Part shown: one piece after another, positions 9,596-19,145 of the stretch
How positions within the stretch are numbered: position 1 is the stretch's first letter
How the letters are laid out: each line of letters starts with the position of its first letter
Assembly (NCBI GenBank): GCA_945876965.1
Contig: CAMCQG010000003.1
Location: 1 to 63,383, forward strand
Length of the DNA stretch: 63,383 nt
Direction: 5' to 3'
DNA from: Rickettsia typhi
Lineage (GTDB): Bacteria; Pseudomonadota; Alphaproteobacteria; Rickettsiales; Deianiraeaceae
Notes under the pieces: generated by a model
What the model was told of the DNA's origin: nothing
What the model saw: the letters and a program-made list of their open reading frames with translations, nothing else
Databases searched by the model: none
Made by a program: the position numbers and the translations under genes

Positions 9596-10537
9596 TTAAT
9601 TTAATATTTTAAGCATTTTTGATATTTTTTCACCAAAAATATCATTAATAATAGTTTGTATAGTAGATGAATATTCTTCATTTTTATATAACGAATAAAC
9701 CGAAACAAACGATAAATCTTGCGTATCATCATTTTGACTAAATTCATATTCCGGAAACATCTCTATAATAGCATCTATAACGCTTTTTGCAACTAAATCT
9801 CCCTGAGAAACAATATTTATCGAGTTATCAACAGCATCAGAGATAATGCTTTGATATGCGGGATAATGAGTGCAAAACAAACCAATTGCATTTAATTTTT
9901 CGAAATATCCATCAACTAAAAATGATTTTATATTTTGTTTGATATTTTGAATATTATCTTCGTTAAAAGCGGTTCCATTTTCGACATTTTGTTGCCAAAA
10001 AATATCTGGTGTAAAAGATTTTATAATAAGACCTTGCTTACTTTTAGCTTTGTGATGAGCATATCTTATATATTTATCATGAATATTATTACGAAATGCC
10101 GCTGGTGTTGCAAGCATCATAATTTCTATATTTTTTGTGTTGTTTGTAATCGAATTTTCTAATGCTTTTTTATAAATTCCTTCTGAGCTATTAGCCACGA
10201 TTGGCACAATTTTAAAATTTCTATGCCCATATGCTTCAAAATGAATATTATATAAATCTAGCTTTGCAGATAAGGTATTGCAAGCAACAACTAATACATT
10301 ACAACCTATTTTACGCTGTAATTTATGAATCATTTTTGATCCAGTTACGATTATTTCTTCGTCACTTTTTAGTCCATATGGAAAACCTTCACAAATATGA
10401 TAAAATTCAAATTTAACACCATATCTCTTATTGGCACCTGCCAAAATTGGCGCAACATATTTTAAAAAATCAAAGGCCAGTATTAATCCGCCAACGCCAG
10501 AATCACAAAATCCAATTCTAATTGTTTTTTCAAGCAC
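9596..10537 (-). CDS. murI: Glutamate racemase MurI
   Basis: Supplies D-glutamate for peptidoglycan. The family motifs are CDSGVGGL (residues 11-18), the first catalytic cysteine C86 in VACNT, and the second C222 in FCTHYP. At 313 residues it is longer than the usual 260-285, with inserts in the middle. It starts at GTG 10537, the only start in frame close to the conserved N-terminus. It is the first gene of a minus-strand unit with cysQ and the AAA_13 ATPase. Together with murC and dapD it argues for a retained cell wall. Confidence 0.85.
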   Translation of the reverse strand: MLEKTIRIGFCDSGVGGLILAFDFLKYVAPILAGANKRYGVKFEFYHICEGFPYGLKSDEEIIVTGSKMIHKLQRKIGCNVLVVACNTLSAKLDLYNIHFEAYGHRNFKIVPIVANSSEGIYKKALENSITNNTKNIEIMMLATPAAFRNNIHDKYIRYAHHKAKSKQGLIIKSFTPDIFWQQNVENGTAFNEDNIQNIKQNIKSFLVDGYFEKLNAIGLFCTHYPAYQSIISDAVDNSINIVSQGDLVAKSVIDAIIEMFPEYEFSQNDDTQDLSFVSVYSLYKNEEYSSTIQTIINDIFGEKISKMLKILN

Positions 10538-10730
10538 AATTTATATAACATATATCATAAAAATATATGATAAAGCTTATATTTTTATATGCAATAAAAA
10601 ACAAAATTATTATTATGCAATCAATATTACCAATATGATTGTTCTGTTTTTTAGATGATTAACAAAAATACAAAAAAATATTAGATTAAAAAATCTATTT
10701 AATTAAATTGATAAATAATATTTTTATCAT

Positions 10731-11359
10731 ATGTCTATACTACAAAAAAAAACAATAAAATTAAATGATATTGAGGTAATTCGTCTTGAAGATTGCCAGG
10801 AACATTTTGAGCTATTTAAGGAAATTTTTTTAGACCCAGAAATTATGAAGACTACAATGGCTTTTGATGGAGAACCGGCACCCAATGATGAATGTATTTT
10901 GAGAGCATTATTTTTGGAGAGAATTAAATGTAATCAGGTATTTGATGCAACTATATCTATAATTATTAAAAAAAAAATAATTTTGTTGGTTTATTTTTAT
11001 GCAAAATATTAAATGATGATAAACAATTAGAAATCGGACATTACTATAAACCATCATATTTTGGATCCGGAATATCTTCTTTGGTTGGAAACTATATTAT
11101 AGATGCAGTTTTTGACAATATCAATATATCTAATTTTGTTGGATATATTCTTATTGACAATCTGTCATCTCAGGCGATTGCACTCAAAAATGGTTTTAAG
11201 CTTAAAAACATAATCAAGCAAAATAATTTATATGTTTGTGTCTATCAAAAAAATAAATCAAATATGGCGATAAAAATAGATTATATCAAAAGTCTTGGCT
11301 ATAGTAGCATTAAAAATTATATTATTTCAGAGACAGAATCTATGTTATCAGGTCTATAA
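10731..11359 (+). pseudogene. GNAT-family N-acetyltransferase interrupted by a -1 frameshift at an A10 tract
   Basis: The first part (10731-11012) and the second part (open to 11359) form one GNAT-like protein if the frame shifts by -1 at the ten-A run 10968-10977. The joined product reads IIIKK..NNFVGLFLCKILNDDK and then IGHYYKPSYFGSGISS, matching the GNAT pattern 'fiG...l....eiGy.l.p.ywG.G' (acetyl-CoA loop), followed by NLSSQAIALKNGFK, the 'N..S..l..k.GF' motif. The gene may be a decaying pseudogene, may be expressed by polymerase or ribosome slippage, or may reflect a one-base sequencing undercall. The 3' end overlaps the convergent lysR-type gene by 20 bases. Confidence 0.75.
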
Positions 11360-12242
11360 AATTGCTGACTAAATCTATTTTATTTTTATTTAGCTGTGTT
11401 ATAATATGACTTTTATAAAAATTACACAAATGTGATATATTCTTCATAGAGGCGAATTCTTTAAGATCGTTTTTAGAAATATATGATTTTGGACAAAAAC
11501 TTATACATAAATCATTTTTTACAAGTTCTTTAATATGTTCATATGTGCAATTTTCTGTATTAATTTTACAGCTATTTTGCAATAAAATATTTTCGGGTAA
11601 ATTAAATTTTGGTTTTACCAAAGCAAAACCTTCCCTGCAAATAATATCCCAAGTTATATCGGTATCTTTTATTTCTACCAAATGTGTGCGATTTTTATTA
11701 AATCCTAGCACAAAAGGCTCTTCAATAATTTTTATACATTCTAGCTCTGGATGTAAAATGGGATTTACATCATAAAATGCAATATCAATTTGTCCAGATA
11801 ATATCTTTTCAATTGCCTCTTCTTTGCTTATATTTAATAGAGTTATTTTTATATTTGGATATAATTTTTTAAGTTCAGCAAGCCATTTTGGCACATATGC
11901 AATCATGATATATTGATGCGCTGCAATTCTCAGATGATTTTCTTCTTCGCTATTTTCTTTTTTGGCAAATTCTTCAAATAAATTTTCAAAACCTTGCAAA
12001 AAAGGTATAGAAAAATCATAAAATCTCTTGCCTTCTGGCGTTAAAATCATCTTTCTACTTTTTCTATCAAAAAGTTTTATTTTTAAATCTTTTTCAAGAG
12101 ATGAAACCTGAGTACTCACAGCACTTTGCACAACTCCCATTTGTTCTGCTGCCCTTAAAACCCCGCCATATCTAACAACATTTATAAATCCTTTTACTTG
12201 TTGCAAGCGATTATTCTTATAATAAAAATCAATACCTTTCAT
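11340..12242 (-). CDS. LysR-family transcriptional regulator
   Basis: DNA-binding regulator with an N-terminal winged helix-turn-helix (GGVLRAAEQMGVVQSAVSTQ, then LEKDLKIKLFDRKSRKMILT) and a C-terminal periplasmic-binding-like effector domain. The length of about 300 residues is full for the family. The frame is open to a TTG at 12266, but ATG 12242 places the helix-turn-helix nearer the N-terminus. It is divergent from the unknown gene at 12351, a usual arrangement for LysR regulators and a possible target. The inducer is unknown. Confidence 0.88.
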   Translation of the reverse strand: MKGIDFYYKNNRLQQVKGFINVVRYGGVLRAAEQMGVVQSAVSTQVSSLEKDLKIKLFDRKSRKMILTPEGKRFYDFSIPFLQGFENLFEEFAKKENSEEENHLRIAAHQYIMIAYVPKWLAELKKLYPNIKITLLNISKEEAIEKILSGQIDIAFYDVNPILHPELECIKIIEEPFVLGFNKNRTHLVEIKDTDITWDIICREGFALVKPKFNLPENILLQNSCKINTENCTYEHIKELVKNDLCISFCPKSYISKNDLKEFASMKNISHLCNFYKSHIITQLNKNKIDLVSNFIDLIT

Positions 12243-12350
12243 TTTGGCTCTGTTTATTAGATACAATAACTATAATGTATGAATATAAAGCTATTGTATA
12301 ATATACAACTACAATTTATAAAAAAATTACTTTAATTAATTTATCAATTT

Positions 12351-12626
12351 ATGACTACAAAAATCGACCAACTTGTCACATATTTCAACAACATAAAAAC
12401 CGAGCAAATACAAGCTCAAATGCTTGAAAATATCAAAATAGTTGCCGAACTTTCCCGCGACGAAAAAAATCAATTACAACTAGAAATGTTTTTAGATAAC
12501 AAACATATGATTGAATTTGTAGGGCATAAAAATAGCAAATATTTAGCTCAATTTATGAAATTTTTAGCAAAAACAGACTCCAAGGAGATTAAAGAAAAGA
12601 TTATGGAGTTGATACAGGATTTATAG
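12351..12626 (+). CDS. Hypothetical protein, 91 residues
   Basis: Not recognised. It is a charged, probably all-helical protein (starts MTTKIDQLVTYFNNIK) without signal peptide, membrane segment or cysteines. It sits alone between the divergent LysR gene and pilB, with 84 and 92 bases on either side. It has an ATG start and no Shine-Dalgarno sequence. Helical periodicity and good codon use suggest a real gene. Regulation by the neighbouring LysR protein is possible from the divergent layout only. Confidence 0.6.
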   Translation: MTTKIDQLVTYFNNIKTEQIQAQMLENIKIVAELSRDEKNQLQLEMFLDNKHMIEFVGHKNSKYLAQFMKFLAKTDSKEIKEKIMELIQDL

Positions 12627-12664
12627 AATGATAAATTTTTAACAATCTATAAAACATTATTATC

Positions 12665-12692
12665 TTGACAATAGCTAATTATATTATATTTT
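12665..12692 (+). promoter_or_regulatory. Candidate promoter of pilB
   Basis: A perfect TTGACA (12665-12670) is followed after 16 bases by TATTTT (12687-12692), 27 bases upstream of the pilB ATG. Other A/T hexamers nearby could serve as the -10, so only the -35 match is specific. Confidence 0.3.
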
Positions 12693-12718
12693 TGTTGTGT
12701 AAAGTAAGATATTTTTAG

Positions 12719-14494
12719 ATGCAGGAATTAAACCAAATTACCGAAGAATCTATAATATCATCTAATGATGATGGGGATAGTAAAAATATTACAAAAACAA
12801 GCCACGGTGTTGTTAATAAGCTAATTCAAAATGGTGTCTTAACAAATGATCAATTGCAAATTGCAATTGAAGAGATAAAATTTAATAAATTATCTAGTCA
12901 TTTAACCATTTTGGAGGTTTTGGATAAAATGGGTTTTGTGTCTGAAAAAACAATGATGGACATTGTTAATCCAGACAATAAAATAAAGCAAATCAATTTA
13001 ACAGATAGGATATTAAATCAAGATATTGTTAAGAAAATTCCAAGACAATTTGCAGTACACAACAAAGTTGTTGCAATAGATGAGGATGAAGAAAGTGTAA
13101 CGGTTGCAATGGATAATATTTCAAATATTATTGTAATTGATAAAATCAAAAAATATTTTGATTATAAAAAAGTTAAAGTTTTACAAACAAATGAAGCACA
13201 AATAAATCAAGTTATTGATAAATATTATCAATATTCATTAAAGATGTCAGATATTGTTGCAGAAATTGAATCGTTTGAGACTTTAAATAAAACATTTGAA
13301 GAAAGTGCTGGATATCAAGATCCAGTTGTAAGGTTGGTAGATGCAATTATTTTAGATGCCTTGCATAATGATGCTTCTGATATTCATATGGAACCAGAAG
13401 AATATTTTGTGCGTGTTAGATGCAGAATAGATGGTGTTTTAATTGTGAGATTTAGTTTTCACAAAAAATATTGGCATCGTGTAATTGGTAGATTAAAAAT
13501 AATTGCAGGATTAAATATTGCCGAATCAAGAAAATCACAAGATGGTGGTATGTCTATGGTTATCAATGATCGTAAAATTGATTTTCGTGTATCACTTTTA
13601 CCGGGCGTTAATGGTGAAAATACAGTTATGAGAATATTAGATTGCAGCAAATCTATTGTTTCATTGGGCACCTTAGGATTTTCTGATCATAATTCTAAGC
13701 TTATTGATCTTGCATTGCAAAAACCAGAAGGAATTATTATATTAACTGGACCCACAGGAAGCGGAAAAACAACAACTTTATATTCTATTATAAACGAAAT
13801 TAACACTATTGACAAAAATATAATGACACTTGAAGATCCAGTTGAGTATTCATTGCCTCTTATTAGGCAAACAAATATAAATAACAAGGCAGGATTAGAT
13901 TTTGCAGCTGGTTTGCGTGCAATTTTAAGGCAAGATCCAGATGTTGTGATGATTGGTGAGATACGCGATTTAGAGACTGCTTCAATTGCCATAAAAGCAG
14001 CATTAACTGGGCATCAGGTGTTTTCAACTTTGCATACAAATGATGCAATTAGTGGAATTTCTCGTTTGATAGACATTGGTATTCAGCCATTTTTGATAAG
14101 CAGTGCATTGAGTGCTATTATTGCACAAAGATTGACAAGAAAATTGTGTAAATCATGCAAAAAAGCATATCATACAAACACAAAAATAACTAATATTTTG
14201 AACAAAATATTAAAAAAAGATGAAAAATATTATACTCTTTTTAAAGAAGTAGGTTGTTCTCTGTGTCATCACAGTGGTTTTAAAGGAAGAACTGGTGTTA
14301 CGGAGGTATTTTATATAAATAAGTTTATCGGTGGCGAAATATCAAAAAATATTAGCTATACCGAACTTTATAACTTATCAAAAGATAAGGGTTTTATACC
14401 AATGCAAGAAGATGGACTTGTTAAAGTTTTGGCTGGCGAAACATCTCTTGACGAATTGAAAAAAAATATTAATATGAACGAATATTTAATATGA
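12719..14494 (+). CDS. pilB: Type IV pilus assembly / type II secretion ATPase PilB (GspE family)
   Basis: Hexameric cytoplasmic motor for pilus extension. The N-terminal MshEN-like domain covers residues 30-100. The ATPase domain has Walker [11 protein letters not shown] (near residue 344), the Asp box LEDPVEY, Walker B VVMIGEIRD (near 409) and the His box STLHTNDA. A C-terminal tetracysteine zinc site (CKSCKKAY and CSLCHHSG) is intact, as in PilB/GspE but not PilT. At 591 residues it is full length. It is not in a pil operon here; it overlaps the next, unrelated-looking gene by the ATGA at 14491-14494. It presumably works with the pilin-like protein at the start of the window and other pil genes elsewhere. 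Confidence 0.92.
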   Translation: MQELNQITEESIISSNDDGDSKNITKTSHGVVNKLIQNGVLTNDQLQIAIEEIKFNKLSSHLTILEVLDKMGFVSEKTMMDIVNPDNKIKQINLTDRILNQDIVKKIPRQFAVHNKVVAIDEDEESVTVAMDNISNIIVIDKIKKYFDYKKVKVLQTNEAQINQVIDKYYQYSLKMSDIVAEIESFETLNKTFEESAGYQDPVVRLVDAIILDALHNDASDIHMEPEEYFVRVRCRIDGVLIVRFSFHKKYWHRVIGRLKIIAGLNIAESRKSQDGGMSMVINDRKIDFRVSLLPGVNGENTVMRILDCSKSIVSLGTLGFSDHNSKLIDLALQKPEGIIILTGPTGSGKTTTLYSIINEINTIDKNIMTLEDPVEYSLPLIRQTNINNKAGLDFAAGLRAILRQDPDVVMIGEIRDLETASIAIKAALTGHQVFSTLHTNDAISGISRLIDIGIQPFLISSALSAIIAQRLTRKLCKSCKKAYHTNTKITNILNKILKKDEKYYTLFKEVGCSLCHHSGFKGRTGVTEVFYINKFIGGEISKNISYTELYNLSKDKGFIPMQEDGLVKVLAGETSLDELKKNINMNEYLI

Positions 14495-16692
14495 ATAATA
14501 GCTCATCAATTTCATTATCCTGTGTGGCCGATAGCAATAAATGTTTTTCGTTGTGGCTTAATTCAGCCCGCAAACAAGTTTATGATAAAGTTCAAATATA
14601 TGTAGAAAATCATGAGGCATTCAACAGGGGGGGGGTTAAAAGCAAAGATCATTTTAGCATAAATGCTGTTATCAAGCAAATAACAGGCAAAATAACAGAA
14701 CAGATTATAAGCGATGTTATTGAAAAATATCAAAACAAATCAACCGCAGACGAGTCGGATCCAAATTTTGAGGAAACAATAGGCAAAAATTTGAAACAAG
14801 CTTGTGAAAGAACCTTTGTTTCGGCAACTTTTATAGATGAAAAACACACTAACGATTTTAACGAAACGACAGGAGTTTTATATAATATAAATTATAAAAA
14901 CGATAAAATTAAGATTTTAGCAGCCAACAACACAGATGCAATGACAAGCAATGTTGACCATTTTGTTGTTCCAGATATAGTTATGACATCGGGCGATGCA
15001 TTTGATATATTGTGCGAATGGGAGGAATTTGTTGGTAAAACAATATGCCGAAAAATTGAAGAATACCATATTTCAGATGAAGATGAAAAAGATGCTAAAA
15101 TTACAAATGTTGAAGAAATTATAGAAAATTTAAAAACAAACAGGGCAAAAATAAAAACAATGTGTAACGATTTATATAAACAAGCAAGTTCCACCAAAGC
15201 AAAAGCCGAATTAGAAAAATATATTGATAACAAAACCAGAAAGCTAAAACCTAGCCCATCGCCAATTGCCAAGCTTAAATATGATATTTTGGCAAAAAAT
15301 GAAGACATAATAAAAGCAGAAAAACAATTGGAAAAGCTGATAGAAGAATATACACTGAATGATGATATTGTTGAAAGTGCTTTTGGCAAATATGCTGATT
15401 TGGAGCGTAAAGCTAAAAAAAATTATGAGCAATATAAAAAGAATGAAGAGCCAAAAAATAAAATATTTTTTAGAAAAAACGAAGCTGCGATTGCAGAAGA
15501 AAAAAACTGGAATACATATTATCCAGATTTGCTAAAATCTACATATTTTGCAAGCAATATAAAAACAGAAGCCAATAAAAGATCTGAATATGCAGGGTTT
15601 ATGAATATTGGTTTGCGATATTTTTTTGATAACGAAAAACAAGGCAAAGAAATGGAAAAAAATAGATTTTATGTGTTTAGCAAAAATATGCCAAAAATAG
15701 AAAAAGAATCAGATGAAGAATATTATAAAAGAATTCTTGATGCAACTATGCACAAGGCAAGAAACGAGATTATTGTTGCCTTGAAAGATATTGAAACTAT
15801 GCAAGAAACAAACAAAACAAACCAAACATATTACTATGGCAAAGCAGATGATAATGCAATGAAAACAATGGATTTTTATGTGCCAGATTTAGATAAATAT
15901 GTAGGTGACACGCCCGAAGAAAAGGCTAAAAATGCACTTTTTAGCAAAGATGGTATAAAACAAATGTTGCCGATGATAAATTTTTTTGGCAAAAATGCTT
16001 TTCAAGATGGGATTTGTGTTTATTCTGCAAAAGATATGAAGCACTATGAAATTGGGGATTTTATAACAATAAAAGTAGAAATGCAAAAGCTAACCTTAGA
16101 TGATAGTTCTTTAAAATTAACTGACGATTTGGCAAATTCGGAATATCTTGCAAAACAACAAAAAATTTTAGAATATCAGTCCGATTTTACACAAAAATAT
16201 TTAACTTTTGTTAGGCAGCAAAATTTGGATAGTGTTATTGACAAAAAATGCCAAGAAAATGAAGAATTATTTAAAAATTTACCTAACAATAATATTGCAT
16301 TGATGCAAATTTTGGCAAAAAAACAAAGCGATGTGCATGGTAGTCAAAACGCAAGATTTGCCAGCCCCACACCCACACCAAGAGTTTTAAGTTCTATAAA
16401 ACAAGGGCCAGCACTGTTGCTTGCAAGGCATAGTGCCAATGCAAACCCTCTACCGCAAAATCAAAATGCAGAAATTACAACAATAACGCATTTGCCACAA
16501 TCTGGAACAATAAATTATAATTCAGCATATAATGCACCATACCCAACAAGAATACCCAGTGCCACCCAAAGGCCACCATCTAGCACCACACCTGCTGGGT
16601 TTAGAACAGGTAGCGGTAGATTGTTGCCAAACAGACCACCATCGGCACAACAAAGCTCTGTGCCAGCATTACCACAAATTTTAAGGTTTTAA
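14491..16692 (+). CDS. Unknown large protein with degenerate PP2C-like N-terminus, coiled coil and Pro-rich tail; contains a G9 tract
   Basis: No confident family. Residues 44-190 follow the PP2C phosphatase order of motifs with key residues changed. FNRGG stands where DGHGG is expected; TTGVLYNINYKNDKIKILAA is followed by NNTDA at the position of the GDS loop; VDHF could match the DH; and DIVMTSGDAFDILCEWEEF matches 'flilaSDGlwDvls..E'. The middle (200-340) is Lys/Glu-rich coiled coil. The last 120 residues are Pro/Ser/Asn-rich and include GRLLPNRPPS. There is no signal peptide. A run of nine G (14627-14635) encodes the GG of FNRGG and keeps the frame open. The start overlaps the pilB stop (ATGA). 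A secreted effector is possible but is inference. Confidence 0.55.
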   Translation: MNNSSSISLSCVADSNKCFSLWLNSARKQVYDKVQIYVENHEAFNRGGVKSKDHFSINAVIKQITGKITEQIISDVIEKYQNKSTADESDPNFEETIGKNLKQACERTFVSATFIDEKHTNDFNETTGVLYNINYKNDKIKILAANNTDAMTSNVDHFVVPDIVMTSGDAFDILCEWEEFVGKTICRKIEEYHISDEDEKDAKITNVEEIIENLKTNRAKIKTMCNDLYKQASSTKAKAELEKYIDNKTRKLKPSPSPIAKLKYDILAKNEDIIKAEKQLEKLIEEYTLNDDIVESAFGKYADLERKAKKNYEQYKKNEEPKNKIFFRKNEAAIAEEKNWNTYYPDLLKSTYFASNIKTEANKRSEYAGFMNIGLRYFFDNEKQGKEMEKNRFYVFSKNMPKIEKESDEEYYKRILDATMHKARNEIIVALKDIETMQETNKTNQTYYYGKADDNAMKTMDFYVPDLDKYVGDTPEEKAKNALFSKDGIKQMLPMINFFGKNAFQDGICVYSAKDMKHYEIGDFITIKVEMQKLTLDDSSLKLTDDLANSEYLAKQQKILEYQSDFTQKYLTFVRQQNLDSVIDKKCQENEELFKNLPNNNIALMQILAKKQSDVHGSQNARFASPTPTPRVLSSIKQGPALLLARHSANANPLPQNQNAEITTITHLPQSGTINYNSAYNAPYPTRIPSATQRPPSSTTPAGFRTGSGRLLPNRPPSAQQSSVPALPQILRF
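14627..14635 (+). repeat. G9 homopolymer inside a coding region
   Basis: Nine consecutive G bases at codons 46-49 of the PP2C-like gene. The next longest G runs I noticed are six (29071-29076 in the outer-membrane protein and 55630-55635 near the Nudix gene end). In such an A+T-rich sequence this is a strong candidate for slipped-strand length variation that would switch the gene off. Confidence 0.9.
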
Positions 16693-16703
16693 TTTTTGAT
16701 ATT

Positions 16704-17648
16704 ATGAATAAAGAAGAAAGAAAAATAATAACCAAGGATCTTGTAGGGATATTACAAAATTCAAGAAAACAAGTGGCGAAACTGGAAGAGATTGAGAATT
16801 TTTTTGGTGAAATATCCGACTGTTCCCGTAAGATTACAAGAGCATCAGAAGAATTAGCAACTAAAAATTTTAAGCTATATAAAAATGAAGAAACAGCAAA
16901 GCTAAAATTAGAAAGAGCACAAAAAGGCTGGGATATGCTACTTCCGTTTTATTATGAAATAAAAAGGCTGCAAAATCAAGGTTTATCGCTTGATAAAATT
17001 GAAAGTATGTTTAGCAAAGAATGGGATCCTTTTTATCAACAAATTGACGAATTAAAATTTGAATATGAAAAAATTACTATCAATCCTATAAAAACAAATA
17101 CAAAACCTCAACTATCAACAATACATTCAGTCGCCGAAACACCAAGGCAAGCTCAATCGGGTATCAATCCAGAATATCAAGCATATTGTGATGAATTTGG
17201 CAACGAAAATAAAAATCAAATATTATCTTTTGAAGATTGGAAAACAGAACAAACGAAAGAATTGATGGAAAAATTGCATAATTTATCTATTACACAAGCT
17301 GATGAACTTGAACCAAAACACAGTCAATATGATAAACCGTTTGCAGAAGATGATGAAGTTCCAACCGCACAAACCAATGTGCAAAATGTTATCACATCAG
17401 TTAAGAAGCTTTTGCCAAATAGACCTAAGCTTGATAGCGGAATCGGACAATTTGTCTCACCAAATCTTTCTGTTTTAGATACAGAACAACAAAGTTTTTT
17501 TACACAGCAAGATTTAGAAATTCAAAGACGGCAAATGTCGCCAGATTTAAAAAATAAAAAATCATATAGTCAAGGTGGAGATAGATTAAATAAACATATT
17601 GGTCTGCCCCCTGTGGCAGGCCGTCCCTCCAGTGGCCCATCAAAATAA
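16704..17648 (+). CDS. Hypothetical protein, 314 residues, coiled-coil N-terminus and disordered C-terminus
   Basis: Not recognised. Residues 1-120 are helical and charged with coiled-coil character (starts MNKEERKIITKDLVGILQNS). The rest is low in hydrophobics and rich in Pro, Ser, Gln and Asp, so probably disordered. It carries VKKLLPNRPKLDSG, sharing LLPNRP with the tail of the preceding 733-residue protein, and ends in GLPPVAGRPSSGPSK. It lies 11 bases downstream of that gene, so the two are probably one transcript. No signal peptide or membrane segment is seen. A paired effector or structural partner is possible, but the function is unknown. Confidence 0.6.
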   Translation: MNKEERKIITKDLVGILQNSRKQVAKLEEIENFFGEISDCSRKITRASEELATKNFKLYKNEETAKLKLERAQKGWDMLLPFYYEIKRLQNQGLSLDKIESMFSKEWDPFYQQIDELKFEYEKITINPIKTNTKPQLSTIHSVAETPRQAQSGINPEYQAYCDEFGNENKNQILSFEDWKTEQTKELMEKLHNLSITQADELEPKHSQYDKPFAEDDEVPTAQTNVQNVITSVKKLLPNRPKLDSGIGQFVSPNLSVLDTEQQSFFTQQDLEIQRRQMSPDLKNKKSYSQGGDRLNKHIGLPPVAGRPSSGPSK

Positions 17649-17710
17649 ATTTGCAGATTTGTTAATAATCAAAAAAGCCATATTGCATGATAGAAAAATA
17701 TAAGATTACA

Positions 17711-17738
17711 TTGACATATAAAATATTAACGATAGCAT
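17711..17738 (+). promoter_or_regulatory. Candidate promoter of the clpX operon
   Basis: TTGACA at 17711-17716 is followed after 16 bases by the weak -10 match TAGCAT (17733-17738), 43 bases before the clpX ATG. Only the -35 hexamer is convincing. Confidence 0.25.
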
Positions 17739-17780
17739 AGTAGTGAGTTTACATATAAAGATTGAGTTATTTACATAAAT

Positions 17781-19142
17781 ATGTCTGATTTTATTGGATC
17801 TAATAAAATTTTGCACTGCTCGTTTTGTGGCAAAAAACAAAATGAGGTCAAAAAATTGATTGCAGGACCAAATGTTTTCATTTGCAATGAGTGTATAGAC
17901 TTGTGCCATGGGATTGTCAGAGAAGACAAGAAAAAAGATAATTATGGTGATATAGAGGAGAAAAATTTACCAACTCCACAAGAAATGCTTGATATTTTAA
18001 ATCAACATGTTATTGGTCAGGATTTAACAAAAAGAATAATTTCGGTTGCCGTTTATAATCATTATAAGCGAATTACAAATGCTTTGCCAAAAATTTTAGC
18101 TAACGAATTATCAGATGTTGAGCTGGTAAAATCTAATATTTTAATGGTAGGGCCTACTGGTTCTGGTAAAACTTTGATTGCACAAACAATTGCTAAAACC
18201 TTAAATGTGCCGTTTGCGATTGCAGATGCTACAACCCTTACCGAAGCTGGATATGTTGGCGAAGATGTTGAAAATGTTATTCATAGATTGCTACAAAACT
18301 GTGATTATGATGTTGATAAAGCTCAAAGAGGAATTGTTTTTATTGACGAAGTTGATAAAATTGCTCGTAAATCAGAGGGGCCATCGGTGACTCGTGATGT
18401 TTCTGGAGAAGGTGTTCAGCAGGCATTATTAAAATTATTAGAAGGAACAATTGCATCAATTCCGCAACAAGGTGGACGAAAAACTCCAGGGCAAGAAAAT
18501 ATTATGGTTGATACAGCCAATATTTTGTTTATTTGTAGTGGAGCATTTGCTGGTATTGAAAAAATTATTAGCGAAAGATGTAATAAAAGCTCGATTGGTT
18601 TTATGGCAAATGTTATAGATAAAGATAACCAAAGTATAACTGAGCTAATGTCAAAAGTTCAAGTTGAAGATATTATAAAATATGGAATGATTCCTGAATT
18701 TTGTGGTAGAGTACCAATTATTGCACCACTTACAGAGCTTACAAAAATCGAATTAAGACATGTTTTATCACAACCTAAAAATGCAATTTTAAAACAATAT
18801 CAAAAGTTATTTGCTATCGATAATGTTAAGCTAACATTTACCGATGATGCATTAGATTGTGTTGTTGAGTTAGCAATTGAAAGAAAAACTGGGGCTCGCG
18901 GACTTAGATCTATTATGGAAAAATGTTTGTTAGATATTATGTATCATATAACAAATAATCGAGATATTCGTGAAGCTATAGTGTCTCGTGATGTAGTTAT
19001 AAATAATGTTTTACCAAAATATGTTATAGCAGAAGATAGTCAAATTAAGGCAACAATTAAGTCTGGTGAATCTAAGCAAAAAAAAGTAACAGAGCATATA
19101 AAACATGATGTTGATTTGCCACAAAGAAATAAAAATGCTTAA
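17781..19142 (+). CDS. clpX: ATP-dependent Clp protease ATP-binding subunit ClpX
   Basis: AAA+ unfoldase that feeds substrates to ClpP. The N-terminal C4 zinc finger uses C13, C16, C35 and C38. The AAA domain has Walker A GPTGSGKT, the GYVGEDVEN pore motif, Walker [15 protein letters not shown] and sensor 2 [12 protein letters not shown]. At 453 residues it is about 30 longer than usual because of a Lys-rich C-terminal tail. clpP is not adjacent. A glycosyltransferase gene follows after 3 bases, so they probably share a transcript. Confidence 0.96.
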   Translation: MSDFIGSNKILHCSFCGKKQNEVKKLIAGPNVFICNECIDLCHGIVREDKKKDNYGDIEEKNLPTPQEMLDILNQHVIGQDLTKRIISVAVYNHYKRITNALPKILANELSDVELVKSNILMVGPTGSGKTLIAQTIAKTLNVPFAIADATTLTEAGYVGEDVENVIHRLLQNCDYDVDKAQRGIVFIDEVDKIARKSEGPSVTRDVSGEGVQQALLKLLEGTIASIPQQGGRKTPGQENIMVDTANILFICSGAFAGIEKIISERCNKSSIGFMANVIDKDNQSITELMSKVQVEDIIKYGMIPEFCGRVPIIAPLTELTKIELRHVLSQPKNAILKQYQKLFAIDNVKLTFTDDALDCVVELAIERKTGARGLRSIMEKCLLDIMYHITNNRDIREAIVSRDVVINNVLPKYVIAEDSQIKATIKSGESKQKKVTEHIKHDVDLPQRNKNA

Positions 19143-19145
19143 TTT

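Noticed and set aside
10538..10730. Short hairpins between murI and the GNAT gene
   Set aside because: Several A/T-rich inverted repeats of 5-7 bp occur, which is expected by chance at this composition, and none is followed by a T run or paired with a convincing promoter.
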